A DNA stretch of 64,000 nucleotides, from the NCBI RefSeq assembly GCF_012489685.1, contig NC_080042.1, positions 32,307,158-32,371,157 on the forward strand. The letters are read 5' to 3'. This document shows positions 54,895 to 64,000 of this stretch, one piece after another; position 1 is the stretch's first letter, and the number at the start of each line of letters is the position of its first letter. The notes under the pieces are model-generated. The model saw only the letters and a list, made by a program, of their open reading frames with translations, did not search any database and had not been told where the DNA came from. This DNA comes from Lotus japonicus. Its lineage: Eukaryota > Streptophyta > Magnoliopsida > Fabales > Fabaceae. Made by a program: the position numbers and the translations under genes.

Positions 54895-57800
54895 ATCTGA
54901 TGGTGGATGTGTAACCTTTGGTGGAAATCAAAAAGGATTCATTGTTGGAGAAGGTACTGTTGGTAAGGAACCTCTTCCAGTAATTAATAATGTCTTATTA
55001 GTTGAAGGGTTAAAACATAATCTACTTAGCATAAGTCAATTATGTGATAGTGGATTCACTGTTTCCTTTAATAAAGTGAAGTGTAGTGTTACTGATTCCG
55101 ATGACAAAATCATCTTTGAAGCTCAGAGACAAGGGAATCTATATAAGACGAACTTGAAAAACCTAGCAAATCAAAATGTAACTTGTCTAGTATCATCAGA
55201 GGATAATACATGGCTTTGGCATAGGAAGCTAGGGCATGCATCCTTAAGGACCATTACTAAAATCATAAGTAATGACTTAGTACGTGGTTTGCCAAAACTA
55301 TCTATTAAATTTGATGCTACATGTTCTGCATGTACTCAAAGCAAACAGCATCGTACCTCCTGTCGTGCTAAAAACTTTGTCAGTACTAGCAAACCTCTGG
55401 ACCTCTTACATATGGATTTGTTTGGTCCCACTAGGGTAGCTAGTGTTTCTGGAAAAAGATTTTGTTTTGTCATTATCGATGACTACACAAGATTCTGTTG
55501 GGTCTACTTCCTAAGAAGCAAGGATGAAACATTCCAAGCATTCAAGATCTTCAGTAAAAGAGTTCAAAATGAAAAGGGCTACTGCATCACAGCCATTCGC
55601 AGTGACAGAGGAGGAGAGTTTGTGAATGAAGATTTTGAAAAATTCTGTGCACAAGAAGGTATCAGCCATCAGTTCTCAGCTCCAAGGACACCACAGCAAA
55701 ACGGTGTAGCTGAACGGAAGAACAGATCACTTCAAGAAATGGCAAGGACAATGCTCAGTGAAACTTCCCTACCAAAGTATTTCTGGGCTGAAGCTATTGA
55801 AACTGCATGCTACATTCAGAATAGAATATCTATGCGACCGATGTTGAAAAAGACTCCATATGAACTATGGAAAGATAGAAAGCCAACTGTATCGTACTTT
55901 CATCCATTTGGATGCAAGTGTTACATTCTCAACACCAAGGACAACATCGGAAAATTTGACAATAAGTCTGATCAAGGAATTCTCCTTGGATATTCTTCTC
56001 ACTCCAAAGCCTATAGAGTTTACAACTCAAGAACAAAAGTTGTTGAAGAATCTATCAATGTCAAGTTCGATGATAGTTCAATCAAGGCCGTTGACCGTTT
56101 AGAAAGAGATTTTCTCAATCTAGACCTATCAGATCATGATGAAGGAGATGACGACACAACAAGAGCTCAACCATCAGAATCAGTTCATGAAGATCAATCT
56201 CCGTCACCTCTTGGTACTATTCCTGAACAGTCTGACCAAGTCATGACTTCAAGCGGAATCTCACTTCCAAAGGAGTGGAAGTACAGAAGTGATCATCCAC
56301 CAGAGCAAATCATTGGAAGTGTATCAGAAAGAGTAAAGACCAGATCAGCATTCAGAGAAGAATCAAACAGCGCATTCATCTCAGAGATTGAACCAAAGAA
56401 CGTTGAAGAGGCTCTACAAGATGAAGGATGGATTCTGGCTATGCAAGAAGAACTAAATCAATTTGAAAGAAGTCAAGTATGGACCCTAGTTCCAAGACCA
56501 ACTGGAAAATCTATCATTGGTACTAAATGGGTCTTCAGAAACAAGATGGATGAAAACGGGAAAGTCACTAGAAACAAAGCGAGACTAGTAGCACAAGGTT
56601 ACAACCAACAAGAAGGAATTGACTACACTGAAACGTTCGCACCAGTTGCAAGAATTGAAGCAATAAGGATACTCCTAGCTTTTGCATGTCAACATTCCAT
56701 CAAGCTATATCAAATGGATGTCAAAAGCGCCTTTCTGAACGGAGTAATTGAAGAGGAAGTCTATGTGAAGCAACCTCCAGGCTTTGAAGAACCATCCACT
56801 CCAGACTACGTGTACAGGTTGAAGAAAGCTCTGTACGGTTTAAAACAAGCCCCAAGGGCTTGGTATGATCGTCTAAGCAACTTTCTCATGATGAATGGTT
56901 TTTCAAGAGGAAAGATTGACAACACCCTCTTCAGGAAGCAATTGAAGGACGACTACATCCTTGTACAATTGTATGTTGATGATATCATCTTCGGTGCAAC
57001 TAGCGATAAACTGTGTAAAGAATTTTCTACTCTCATGCAAAGTGAATTTGAAATGAGTATGATGGGAGAACTGAAATTCTTTCTGGGACTTCAAATCAAG
57101 CAAGAGAAAGACAAGATCTTCATACATCAGTCCAAGTACATAAAGGATATGCTCAAGAAATACAACATGCACAAGTCAAATGAGATGAGTACTCCTATGT
57201 ATCCCAACACTGTTCTGGACAAAAGTGATGAAAGCTCACCAGTTGACCCAACATCGTACAGAGGGATGATTGGTTCACTTCTTTATTTAACGTCCAGCAG
57301 ACCAGACATAATGTTTAGTGTTTGTCTATGTGCAAGGTTTCAGGTAAACCCACAGCAATCTCATCTTAGTGCTGTTAAGCGAATCTTTAGATATTTAATT
57401 GGTACTGCTAATCTTGGTCTATTATATGAGAAAGGTGAAGATTTCAGGTTGAAAGGATTTTGTGATGCGGATTATGCTGGTGATCGAGTTGAACGGAAAA
57501 GCACTAGTGGAGGATGTCACTTTCTGGGAAACTGTTTAGTATCCTGGACAAGTAAACGTCAAAGCACTATTTCCTTATCCACTGCTGAAGCTGAATATGT
57601 GGCAGCAAGCTCTTGTTGTACACAACTCCTATGGATAAAGCATCAACTTGAGGATTACAACATTCATGAAAACAAGATACCTCTTTTATGTGATAACACA
57701 AGTGCTATCAATATTGCCAAGAACCCAGTTCAGCATTCAAGAACAAAGCACATTGAGATCAAACATCATTTCATTAGAGACCTTGTGGCAAAGGGAAACA

Positions 57801-57916
57801 TTGATATATCTCATATACACACAGAAGATCAACTTGCTGACATACTCACGAAACCTCTTTTAGAAGGCAGATTCTCAGATCTAAGAACAAGGATAAATAT
57901 GCACTCTGCTCAATAA
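54779..57916 (+). CDS. pol: Sirevirus D Pol: protease, integrase, RT, RNase H
   Basis: The frame opens at 54779 after a TAA and runs to 57916. It has the protease DSG (Asp codon at 54833), WHRKLGH, integrase core with [13 protein letters not shown] and ERKNR, RT with YVDDIIFG at 56972, and RNase H with CDADYAGD. No ATG occurs in this frame before the active-site Asp: the first one falls in the RHMTG motif after it. A working protease therefore needs +1 frameshifting from gag, not internal initiation. All catalytic residues are present. Confidence 0.95.
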   Translation, partial: FLLQIYLTERRKRQQWYLDSGCSRHMTGEKSMFPKIRVRSDGGCVTFGGNQKGFIVGEGTVGKEPLPVINNVLLVEGLKHNLLSISQLCDSGFTVSFNKVKCSVTDSDDKIIFEAQRQGNLYKTNLKNLANQNVTCLVSSEDNTWLWHRKLGHASLRTITKIISNDLVRGLPKLSIKFDATCSACTQSKQHRTSCRAKNFVSTSKPLDLLHMDLFGPTRVASVSGKRFCFVIIDDYTRFCWVYFLRSKDETFQAFKIFSKRVQNEKGYCITAIRSDRGGEFVNEDFEKFCAQEGISHQFSAPRTPQQNGVAERKNRSLQEMARTMLSETSLPKYFWAEAIETACYIQNRISMRPMLKKTPYELWKDRKPTVSYFHPFGCKCYILNTKDNIGKFDNKSDQGILLGYSSHSKAYRVYNSRTKVVEESINVKFDDSSIKAVDRLERDFLNLDLSDHDEGDDDTTRAQPSESVHEDQSPSPLGTIPEQSDQVMTSSGISLPKEWKYRSDHPPEQIIGSVSERVKTRSAFREESNSAFISEIEPKNVEEALQDEGWILAMQEELNQFERSQVWTLVPRPTGKSIIGTKWVFRNKMDENGKVTRNKARLVAQGYNQQEGIDYTETFAPVARIEAIRILLAFACQHSIKLYQMDVKSAFLNGVIEEEVYVKQPPGFEEPSTPDYVYRLKKALYGLKQAPRAWYDRLSNFLMMNGFSRGKIDNTLFRKQLKDDYILVQLYVDDIIFGATSDKLCKEFSTLMQSEFEMSMMGELKFFLGLQIKQEKDKIFIHQSKYIKDMLKKYNMHKSNEMSTPMYPNTVLDKSDESSPVDPTSYRGMIGSLLYLTSSRPDIMFSVCLCARFQVNPQQSHLSAVKRIFRYLIGTANLGLLYEKGEDFRLKGFCDADYAGDRVERKSTSGGCHFLGNCLVSWTSKRQSTISLSTAEAEYVAASSCCTQLLWIKHQLEDYNIHENKIPLLCDNTSAINIAKNPVQHSRTKHIEIKHHFIRDLVAKGNIDISHIHTEDQLADILTKPLLEGRFSDLRTRINMHSAQ
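54831..54868 (+). other. Dual-frame gag/pol overlap core of D
   Basis: This is the counterpart of 1404-1441; one mismatch in 38 bases. It codes for [12 protein letters not shown] in gag and for the protease active site in pol. Confidence 0.8.
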
Positions 57917-58407
57917 AAGGTATGGAAACAAAGGTTTCTATTTTGCAGGTTTCGTTCTTCGAAGAACATCCGCACTGTTCTGTCTCCTCACTGTTCAACC
58001 AGTAGATCAAATCGTTCAACAACTCTCTGTTCAATGAAGTTGCTCTCAGGAAATCTATATCGTTTGGTTAACAGCTGGCAAAGACATTGTTTAGTTCAAG
58101 CATCATTACTCCTGCACGTGCTACAACAGTGAACTTTGAAAGGTCTCATCACATTAAATGCGAAGCAGTTATCTCTCTTACTTTTAACGCGCGTGGTCTC
58201 AACTGCTCAATTGTTTAATAGTTTCTCTCTCATGAAAAGAAAACCGCCATCTGCACACCACCCAAAACTGCCATTCCTTATTCCAAATCAAATATATCCA
58301 AAAGATTTCCTTCTCTCTCTTTCACCTCACTTCATTTGACACTTACTCTCTCTCTCTTCCAAGTAAAGAAACCCTAAGCCTCATCTGAAACTTCCTCTCA
58401 TTCCCAA
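57917..58407 (+). other. Leader before the third ORF of D
   Basis: No gene is seen. Shortly after the pol stop lies TTTTGCAG/GT (AG at 57947-57948), a good 3' splice site, then a perfect 14-base palindrome GTTCTTCGAAGAAC (57954-57967). The rest is pyrimidine-rich with CTCTCT runs up to the ATG at 58408. Confidence 0.5.
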
Positions 58408-60789
58408 ATGGCCGGAGTTCTTGCTACCTCTTCCAAAGCCCCTTCCAAATCTAAGGCCCCATCCAAGAAAGGTGGTAAAACACCTTACTCTGCTGAAGAA
58501 ATGGAGATCATCCAGAGGAGATCAGAGAGGATCAACCGCCAACGCTCTGTTCAACTCAAGGAGGTTGGAGCCGTGAAAACTGAGAAACTGGGTGACAACT
58601 CTCTTGTGTCCCCAAGGTACTTTGATCTGAAGGTGTTTGCCTTCGTGAAGATGGCTGGGCTTGCAGACTTACTTCATCAGGACTGGGAGACGGTGTACAC
58701 CATGGCTCAGCGCGAAGTGTATGTGCCTTTGGTAAAGGAATTTTATGACTGTGCCGTTGTGATAAATCACAGACAAGTCATTAAGTCCAAAGTAAATGAC
58801 AAGATCATCTCAGTGACTCTCAACGACATGGCTGAAGCACTGAATGTGAAGTTGGAAGTTGGTGAAAAATATTCCCCAAATTGGTTTGCAAAAGTTGATG
58901 ACTGGAAGTGCATTTGGAAGAACCAAGAGGAACCACTGACTGTGGAAGTGGGCAATCTCATTGATGATGTAAAGTTCAACAATGCTGTGATTAGCAAGGT
59001 TATCTTACCAAAGGATGGTGCAAGAAATTATGTAAATGCGCATGCAAGGTACGCATTGTACAAGATCTTGAAAAGAGTGAAAATTAACCCTGCACACTTG
59101 ATGTGGAACTACTTGATCAACTATCTGGAGAAAAGCCAAGGATACCTTCCTTTTGGCTCACTGCTGACCGTCATTTTCGAAAAGAAAGGTATTATCAAAG
59201 AGTTTCTGGAATCAGAGGATCGCTTGAATGAAGATATGATCTTTCCTTCACCGATCAGGCTGGGAGATGTGAGCAAAATGAACATTCCCTTTGATGCCTC
59301 TGAAGTTCCTGAAGAATTCTTGCCCAGAACAAGGAAAACCACCAAAGGAAAAGAAAAGGTATCTGCTGAACAGACTGTCCAGACAAGGAAGAAAAATCTG
59401 ACAGAACTGTCCGATGTGTCAAAGAAGGAACCGTCCAAGAGAACTGTTCCTGCATCTCTCCGCATCGCACCGTTCCCTGAGGACGAGGAAGAACAGTCTG
59501 TTCGAATCAAGATTGTGAAGAGTGGTGAACCATTGCAGTCTCAATCCAACCCCATCGCTTCAAGAACCAGATCAGGAAAAGGTTCTTCGCCTGTCAAGAA
59601 GGCTGAACCCAAAAAGCTAAAGAGATTGAGGAAGCAATTTGAAGAACCTCAAGTTACTGTTGAACCACAACCTGCATATCAGAAAAGAAAGATTCTCTCT
59701 GCTGAACCTGAGGAGCCCTTCTTTGATGAGGACATTGTCCTTCACACAAGGTTAGCAAACTCTCTCTTACCTTATCAAGAAATTCCTTCTGAAATGTCCA
59801 ACAAAGAATTTCTGGATTCACTGTTTGTTGACAATACTCAAACACCACACTCCTCTCCAACACATTCACAACACCACACTGAACCATTGCCAAAACTCCC
59901 ACCAAACACAAACCTCAATGAACCCTTGACTGAAACAACAAATGAACCACTCACATCTCAACGAAACTCTACCATGAACACTGCTTTCATCACTGACCAA
60001 ACTGTCGTTGCACAAGAGAATGCCTCTGCATTCCAACTTGCTCAATCTTTGCCTAAGTCATTGATTGCTGATGAGCATATGACTTCTACTCTCAAACCGT
60101 TCACGGAAGCAAGCACTAAGAAGGCAAGCAGATCCGGTACTGTTCTCTAGTTTTCTCAAGCAAGAAAGAGGCGCCTTCAGACGCAAGTGTCCTCTGCTAT
60201 CCAACGCAGACGCACCTTGAGGACTACCAAGGGATCGTTCAAAAGCTACCTGAACCTTCTGGCAAGAAAGATTGACAAGTCTTCAAGCAATCAGCTCACC
60301 GCCACATGGAAACGACAAGAGGGTGACAACTACTTGTTCCAACTTCACGCTTGCAAAGTTCCTGATCCAGAGTTCTGGAAATTGAGTGTCTCTGAGGGAT
60401 ATGTTGGTACTCTGCCATATTCTCTCATGAATCGGACCTCCGCGCTCTCACTGAAATTTGGAACTTGGGTGTTTGTACTCCTACCCACTCACATTCCTGA
60501 AGTTGTTTCTCATTCTAAGAAAGCCAACGCTGACAAAGGAAAGGAGAAGATGCTTGAAGAAGCAGAAGATACAGAGTCACAACTGAACAGTTCTGCTGAT
60601 GGAAAAGAAGAAGATGAATCTGAGGGACTTCAAGTTGATTTCAAGACTGAAGGTGGAAGCTCAAGTGCTCAAGTCTTGGCGACTCAATTTGTCACCAGAG
60701 AAGACTTTGAAGACCACCGTGACCACATCAACCAGCAGTTCATGACTCTTGCCCAGAAAATCGATCAGCTGCTGACACGCTTTGGCTAA
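58408..60789 (+). pseudogene. Third ORF of sirevirus D, one in-frame TAG
   Basis: The frame runs 794 codons from ATG 58408 (MAGVLATSSKAPSKSKAPSK) to 60789, with one TAG at 60148-60150 (codon 581). The N-terminal half has the same plant transposon-protein type domain as A (VYVPLVKEFYDC, IISVTLNDMAEAL, LMWNYLINYLEKSQGYLPFGSLL). The middle is Lys/Pro-rich with basic clusters. The part after the TAG has an Arg-rich start and a short coiled coil near the end. No signal peptide or membrane span is visible. The context of the TAG does not fit the CARYYA readthrough signal, so a simple nonsense mutation is most likely. Confidence 0.8.
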
Positions 60790-60954
60790 TGGCCAACTCT
60801 CTATCCTGAACAGTTCGCATTTACTTTTATGTTTTCAGACAATTGTTCACTGATTATGCATATTTTATCGTTCCATCATGCTTATCGTTTTATAACTAAC
60901 GTTTGCCATGCTTACTATGCATATTATACCTCTCTACTACATTCTTTTCCCTTT

Positions 60955-61195
60955 CTTTTTAATAATGCCAAAGGGGGAGAAAATAGGAATTAGGAATTAT
61001 AGAAAAGTTAAGATCAAGTTCAAGGTTGTTTCCTTAACCTAACACCAAAGTTTTATACAACTCAGGGGGAGTAATATGTTTTGAATAAGTTGTTTTTAAC
61101 ATTTATCTTACCCAATTTAGGGGGAGCATAAATTCTTTTTACTCTTGATCATTATCCTTTTCAATAAAAATTGTCATTATCAAAAAGGGGGAGAT
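60955..61195 (+). other. Polypurine tract cluster of D
   Basis: Purine tracts AAAGGGGGAGAAAA near 60971, AGGGGGAG near 61064 and 61120, and AAAAAGGGGGAGAT directly before the LTR (61182-61195). The last primes plus-strand DNA. The stretch 60790-61195 holds no ORF on either strand, so D has no antisense gene. Confidence 0.75.
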
Positions 61196-62558
61196 TGTTA
61201 AGTTCAAACGTGTTACAACGTGTTTCAATCTTATTTTGATCCTAACAATTTTTATAAATACTTTTCTCTACTAAAATCTAATTCCAGATGTTAATGACAT
61301 TTTTCAGGAAATATATATTATAAGGTCGCATGCTTCAACAAATATGTCTAAGCCTTATAAGGAAAAAGAAGTCTACGCAAGATATGACCGCATCGTCCAG
61401 TAAACAAGGAAGACACTTATTCTGTATCGTTTCATGCCACGTCATACCTCAGAATTTCAGAAGATGCCTTTGAGCGGGAAAGTCAAAATTGTATCTCAAC
61501 TATTTGCCCCATGCTTTAGTCAGAAGGAAACTAATCTGGTCACGTGCAAACTGATTTACCTTTGAAGAGAGAAGTCTCGATGACCAATGAAGAGGAAAAA
61601 GGACAACACGTCAACATCACTTTTCCAAAATGTCTCTCTTCTGCAAAGTAGCCCAAAGCTATCACCACCTACTAGCTGACAAAGTACACCTTTTTGGCTA
61701 AAGGATAGCTTTGAACAGCAGCATGCATTTAATGAAGCTACCAACCGGAGATTTGAATCAATGGTTAGATGACACTCACAACGGCTACAAACAACGGCCA
61801 GATTTTGTGTCTCAACGGCTACACAACTAGCAAGATCATATATAAAGGACATATCTGAAGATTGAAGAAGAAGAAGAGAAAAAATTTATTGCAAGAAAAG
61901 AAAGAACTCAGAGCAGTTAATCAAAACATTCTTCAAAGCATTAAAAGCTCACAGCAGATTTCCTAAGAGTCAAATCCGATCTCATACCTCTGCTAAATCA
62001 AGAGAGAATACCAAACCTTAAAAGAGTCAAACCTCTTCTCTTACTTCTCTCTTAGATTCTGAACTCCTGTGTGTTCCAACGTCCTTTCAGAACCCAAAAC
62101 ACCTGAGAGTTCCAGTGCCATAAATTGTCTACACCAACTCTTTTGAGAAGAGATTTCTTGTAGAGCCAAACAATCTTGTTGATTGTGGGAGGAGTCCTGT
62201 ACAATACTTGGAGAAGTCCGTGATAATACTAGGAGGAGTCCTGTACAATACTTGGAGAAGTCCGTGATAATACTTGGAGAAGTCCTGTCTAATACTTGTA
62301 TTGGAGAAGTCCTTGATACTTGCTAGTGAAAATCTTGGTGGTGGCCAAGTACTGGACGTAGCCCAATCGTTTAGGGTGAACCAGTATAAATTCCTGTGTG
62401 CTGATCGTTCTGCTTCATTTACTTACTTCCGCTGCACTAAACAATTTTTGAAAAGTCACCAGAACAATTTTCTTAAGAACTTATCTTCTTTTCATGAACT
62501 AAAGTTTTAACAAGTAATTTTTAAGAACACAATTCAAACCCCCCCTTTCTTGTGTTAC
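61196..62558 (+). repeat. 3' LTR of sirevirus D, end truncated by 14 bases
   Basis: TG at 61196. A TATA box is at 61839-61846, the same offset as in the 5' LTR. It matches the 5' LTR up to GTGTTAC and stops at 62558, without the TTATTTACATATCA end. Host sequence follows directly. Confidence 0.92.
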
Positions 62559-62921
62559 CAGCTCCTTCACCATCATCGACGAGATGTGCATCTTCCTGCT
62601 CAAGGCATCAGCAACTACGTTCGCCTTTCCAGGATGATATTGCAGAGTGAACTCATAATCTTTGAGAAATTCCATCCATCGACGCTGCCTCATGTTCAAC
62701 TCCTTCTGCTCAAACAAGTACTTCAAGCTCTTATGATCACTGAATATGGTGAAATTGCATCCATATAAGTGATGTCTCCAAATCTTCAGCGCAAATACGA
62801 TTGCAGCTAGTTCCAAGTCATGGGTTGGATAATTCTTCTCATGCACCTTCAGTTGTCTTGAAGCATAAGCAACCACCTTCCGATGTTGCATCAGCACACA
62901 TCCCAAGCCTTGATATGAAGC
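62559..62921. repeat. 363-bp duplication, right copy
   Basis: Right-hand copy of 51332-51694, one mismatch. It joins the truncated LTR of D to the rest of chromovirus E. Confidence 0.95.
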
Positions 62922-64000
62922 ATCACAGTATACCTCATAAGGTTCCTCTGGTTGCGGTAAGACGAGTACAGGTGACGTCGTCAACCGTTCCTTCATCGTC
63001 TAGAAACTAGTTTCGCACGCTTCAGTCCATGCAAAAGGTTGGTCCTTCCTCGTGAGTTGAGTCAACGGTCCAACAATCTTCGCGAAATTCTCGATAAAGC
63101 GACGATAGTATCCCGCTAAACCGACAAAACTTCTGATCTCAGTCACTGTCTTTGGCCGTTCCCATGACAATACGGTCTCTACCTTTGCTGGGTCCACAGC
63201 TATTCCCTCCTTAGAGATCACATGGCCTAAGAATTTTACCTCTTCGAGCCAAAACTCGCACTTATAAGGATTGGCATACAACTCCTTCTCCCTTAACACT
63301 TGTAAAACTTGTCGCAAGTGCTCTTCATGGTCTTCAGCATTCTTTGAGTAGATCAGAATATCGTCGATAAACACCACGACGAATCGATCCAAGAATGTAT
63401 GGAAAGTCATATTCATGTAAGCCATGAATATTGCCGGTGCATTTGTCACCCCAAATGGCATCACTAAGTACTCATAGTGTCCATAACGGGTTATGAATGC
63501 CGTCTTCTGGATGTCCTCGTTCTTGACCCTGATTTGATGATAACCCGACTTCAGGTCAATCTTCGAGAATATTGTAGCTCCTCGCAGTTGATCCATCAAA
63601 TCGTCAATTCTAGGTAACGGATACCTATTCTTAACGGTTACCTTGTTCAATTGTCGGTAGTCGACACATAGTCTCGATTTCCCGTCCTTCTTCTTCACTA
63701 ATAAGACTGGCGCTCCCCAAGGTGAAACACTTGGTCGAATAAATCCCTTCGACAACAGATCTTCTAGTTGGGACTTCAATTCCACTAGCTCCGCAGGTGC
63801 CATACGATATGGTGCAATCGAAATCGGCCCTGTTCCCGGTACGATGTCTATAGCAAACTCAATGTCGCGTACAGGCGGCAATCCAGGTACATCGCCAGGA
63901 AAAACATCTGCGAACTCTTTCACCACTGGAATACTATCAACTCCCGGATTCCCTTTACTCTCCAAGCTCAGCAGAACGGAATACTCTTGAGATCCCTCGT
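62559..64000 (-). pseudogene. pol: Chromovirus E Pol, RT and RNase H start (partial)
   Basis: The frame is open from the right edge. RT motifs in order: [43 protein letters not shown] (near 63365, with the catalytic Asp pair), [14 protein letters not shown], then the RNase H start ([11 protein letters not shown]). A TAG at 63000-63002 stands between RT and RNase H (after CETSF), with the frame unchanged. At 62559 the reading is cut by sirevirus D. This half and 49811-51694 overlap by the 363-bp duplication. Confidence 0.9.

Larger units (their letters stand above)
51695..62558 (+). mobile_element. Sirevirus D, nearly complete and very young
   Basis: 5' LTR, primer site, gag, pol, third ORF, purine tracts and 3' LTR are all present. 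I count about 5 differences between the LTRs over 1363 bases, so insertion was recent (roughly 0.1-0.2 million years at usual plant rates, inferred). It belongs to a different sirevirus family from A/B/C: it has other LTRs and a shorter third ORF, and I see no antisense ORF. The 3' LTR lacks its last 14 bases. Confidence 0.93.
46044..64000 (-). mobile_element. Chromovirus E (Ty3/gypsy, Tekay type), split by sirevirus D
   Basis: On the minus strand pol (RT, RNase H, integrase, chromodomain-like end) enters from the right edge and is followed by a polypurine tract and the 3' LTR (46044-49773). Sirevirus D interrupts it in the RNase H region. Its 5' LTR and gag lie right of the window. The integrase C-terminus ([27 protein letters not shown]) matches the Tekay/Del chromovirus pattern. 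Left flank at the LTR is TGCAA, the expected target site. Confidence 0.9.

Noticed and set aside
1..64000. CRISPR array, bacterial operons, rRNA genes, telomere or centromere satellite
   Set aside because: No short regularly spaced repeats, Shine-Dalgarno layout, rRNA sequence or satellite array is seen. All large repeats are explained by transposable elements.

Overview
This window is plant nuclear DNA, most likely from a eudicot and plausibly a legume. The evidence is the plant-type LTR retrotransposons (sireviruses with a third ORF, chromoviruses of Tekay type, a gypsy family with a TGGCGCC primer site), a plant LINE with an RNase H domain, Helitrons, MITEs, SINEs, a TRIM element, and one intron-containing defensin-like gene. 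Legume is an inference from the style of the elements; no species marker is visible. Almost all of the sequence is transposable elements, many nested inside each other.

Left block, 1-19919: three sirevirus (Ty1/copia) 3' parts lie head to tail in the same orientation. A (1-10362) carries gag, pol, a long third ORF, an antisense ORF and its 3' LTR. B (10363-13051) keeps only the end of the third ORF, the antisense ORF and its LTR. C (13052-19919) keeps the whole third ORF, now with nonsense codons, an antisense ORF split by a solo LTR (16278-17644), and its LTR. The simplest reading is serial nesting: A inside B, B inside C, and C inside the gag gene of a minus-strand gypsy element (19920-21385). 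The missing left halves would lie beyond the left edge.

Middle block, 21386-46043: a LINE 3' end; an AT-rich stretch with a fragment of a Helitron Rep/helicase gene; a second LINE cut in two by a 5.3 kb Helitron (25876-31204) whose removal rejoins the LINE reading frame exactly; a tail fragment of a plant transposon protein; a 3.9 kb solo LTR with target-site duplication (33753-37684); the gag-protease part of a gypsy element (37685-40875); then a low-repeat island (40876-46043). The island holds a Helitron terminus, an intact TRIM, a two-exon defensin-like gene (42243-42712), two MITEs and a SINE.

Right block, 46044-64000: a minus-strand Tekay-type chromovirus (E) with a 3.7 kb LTR. It is split by a very young, nearly complete plus-strand sirevirus (D, 51695-62558). 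D is flanked not by a normal 5-bp duplication but by a 363-bp direct duplication of its host element, and its 3' LTR lacks the last 14 bases.

The signal I find most interesting is the antisense gene of the A/B/C sirevirus family. It is a coiled-coil ORF of about 130 codons on the strand opposite to gag-pol. In all three copies it has a TATA box 50-65 bases before its ATG and a 16-base ACCGGT-containing box about 83 bases further upstream. The gag/pol junction is also notable. In two diverged sireviruses, pol lies in the +1 frame relative to gag, and 37 of 38 bases that encode both the gag C-terminus and the protease active site are identical.
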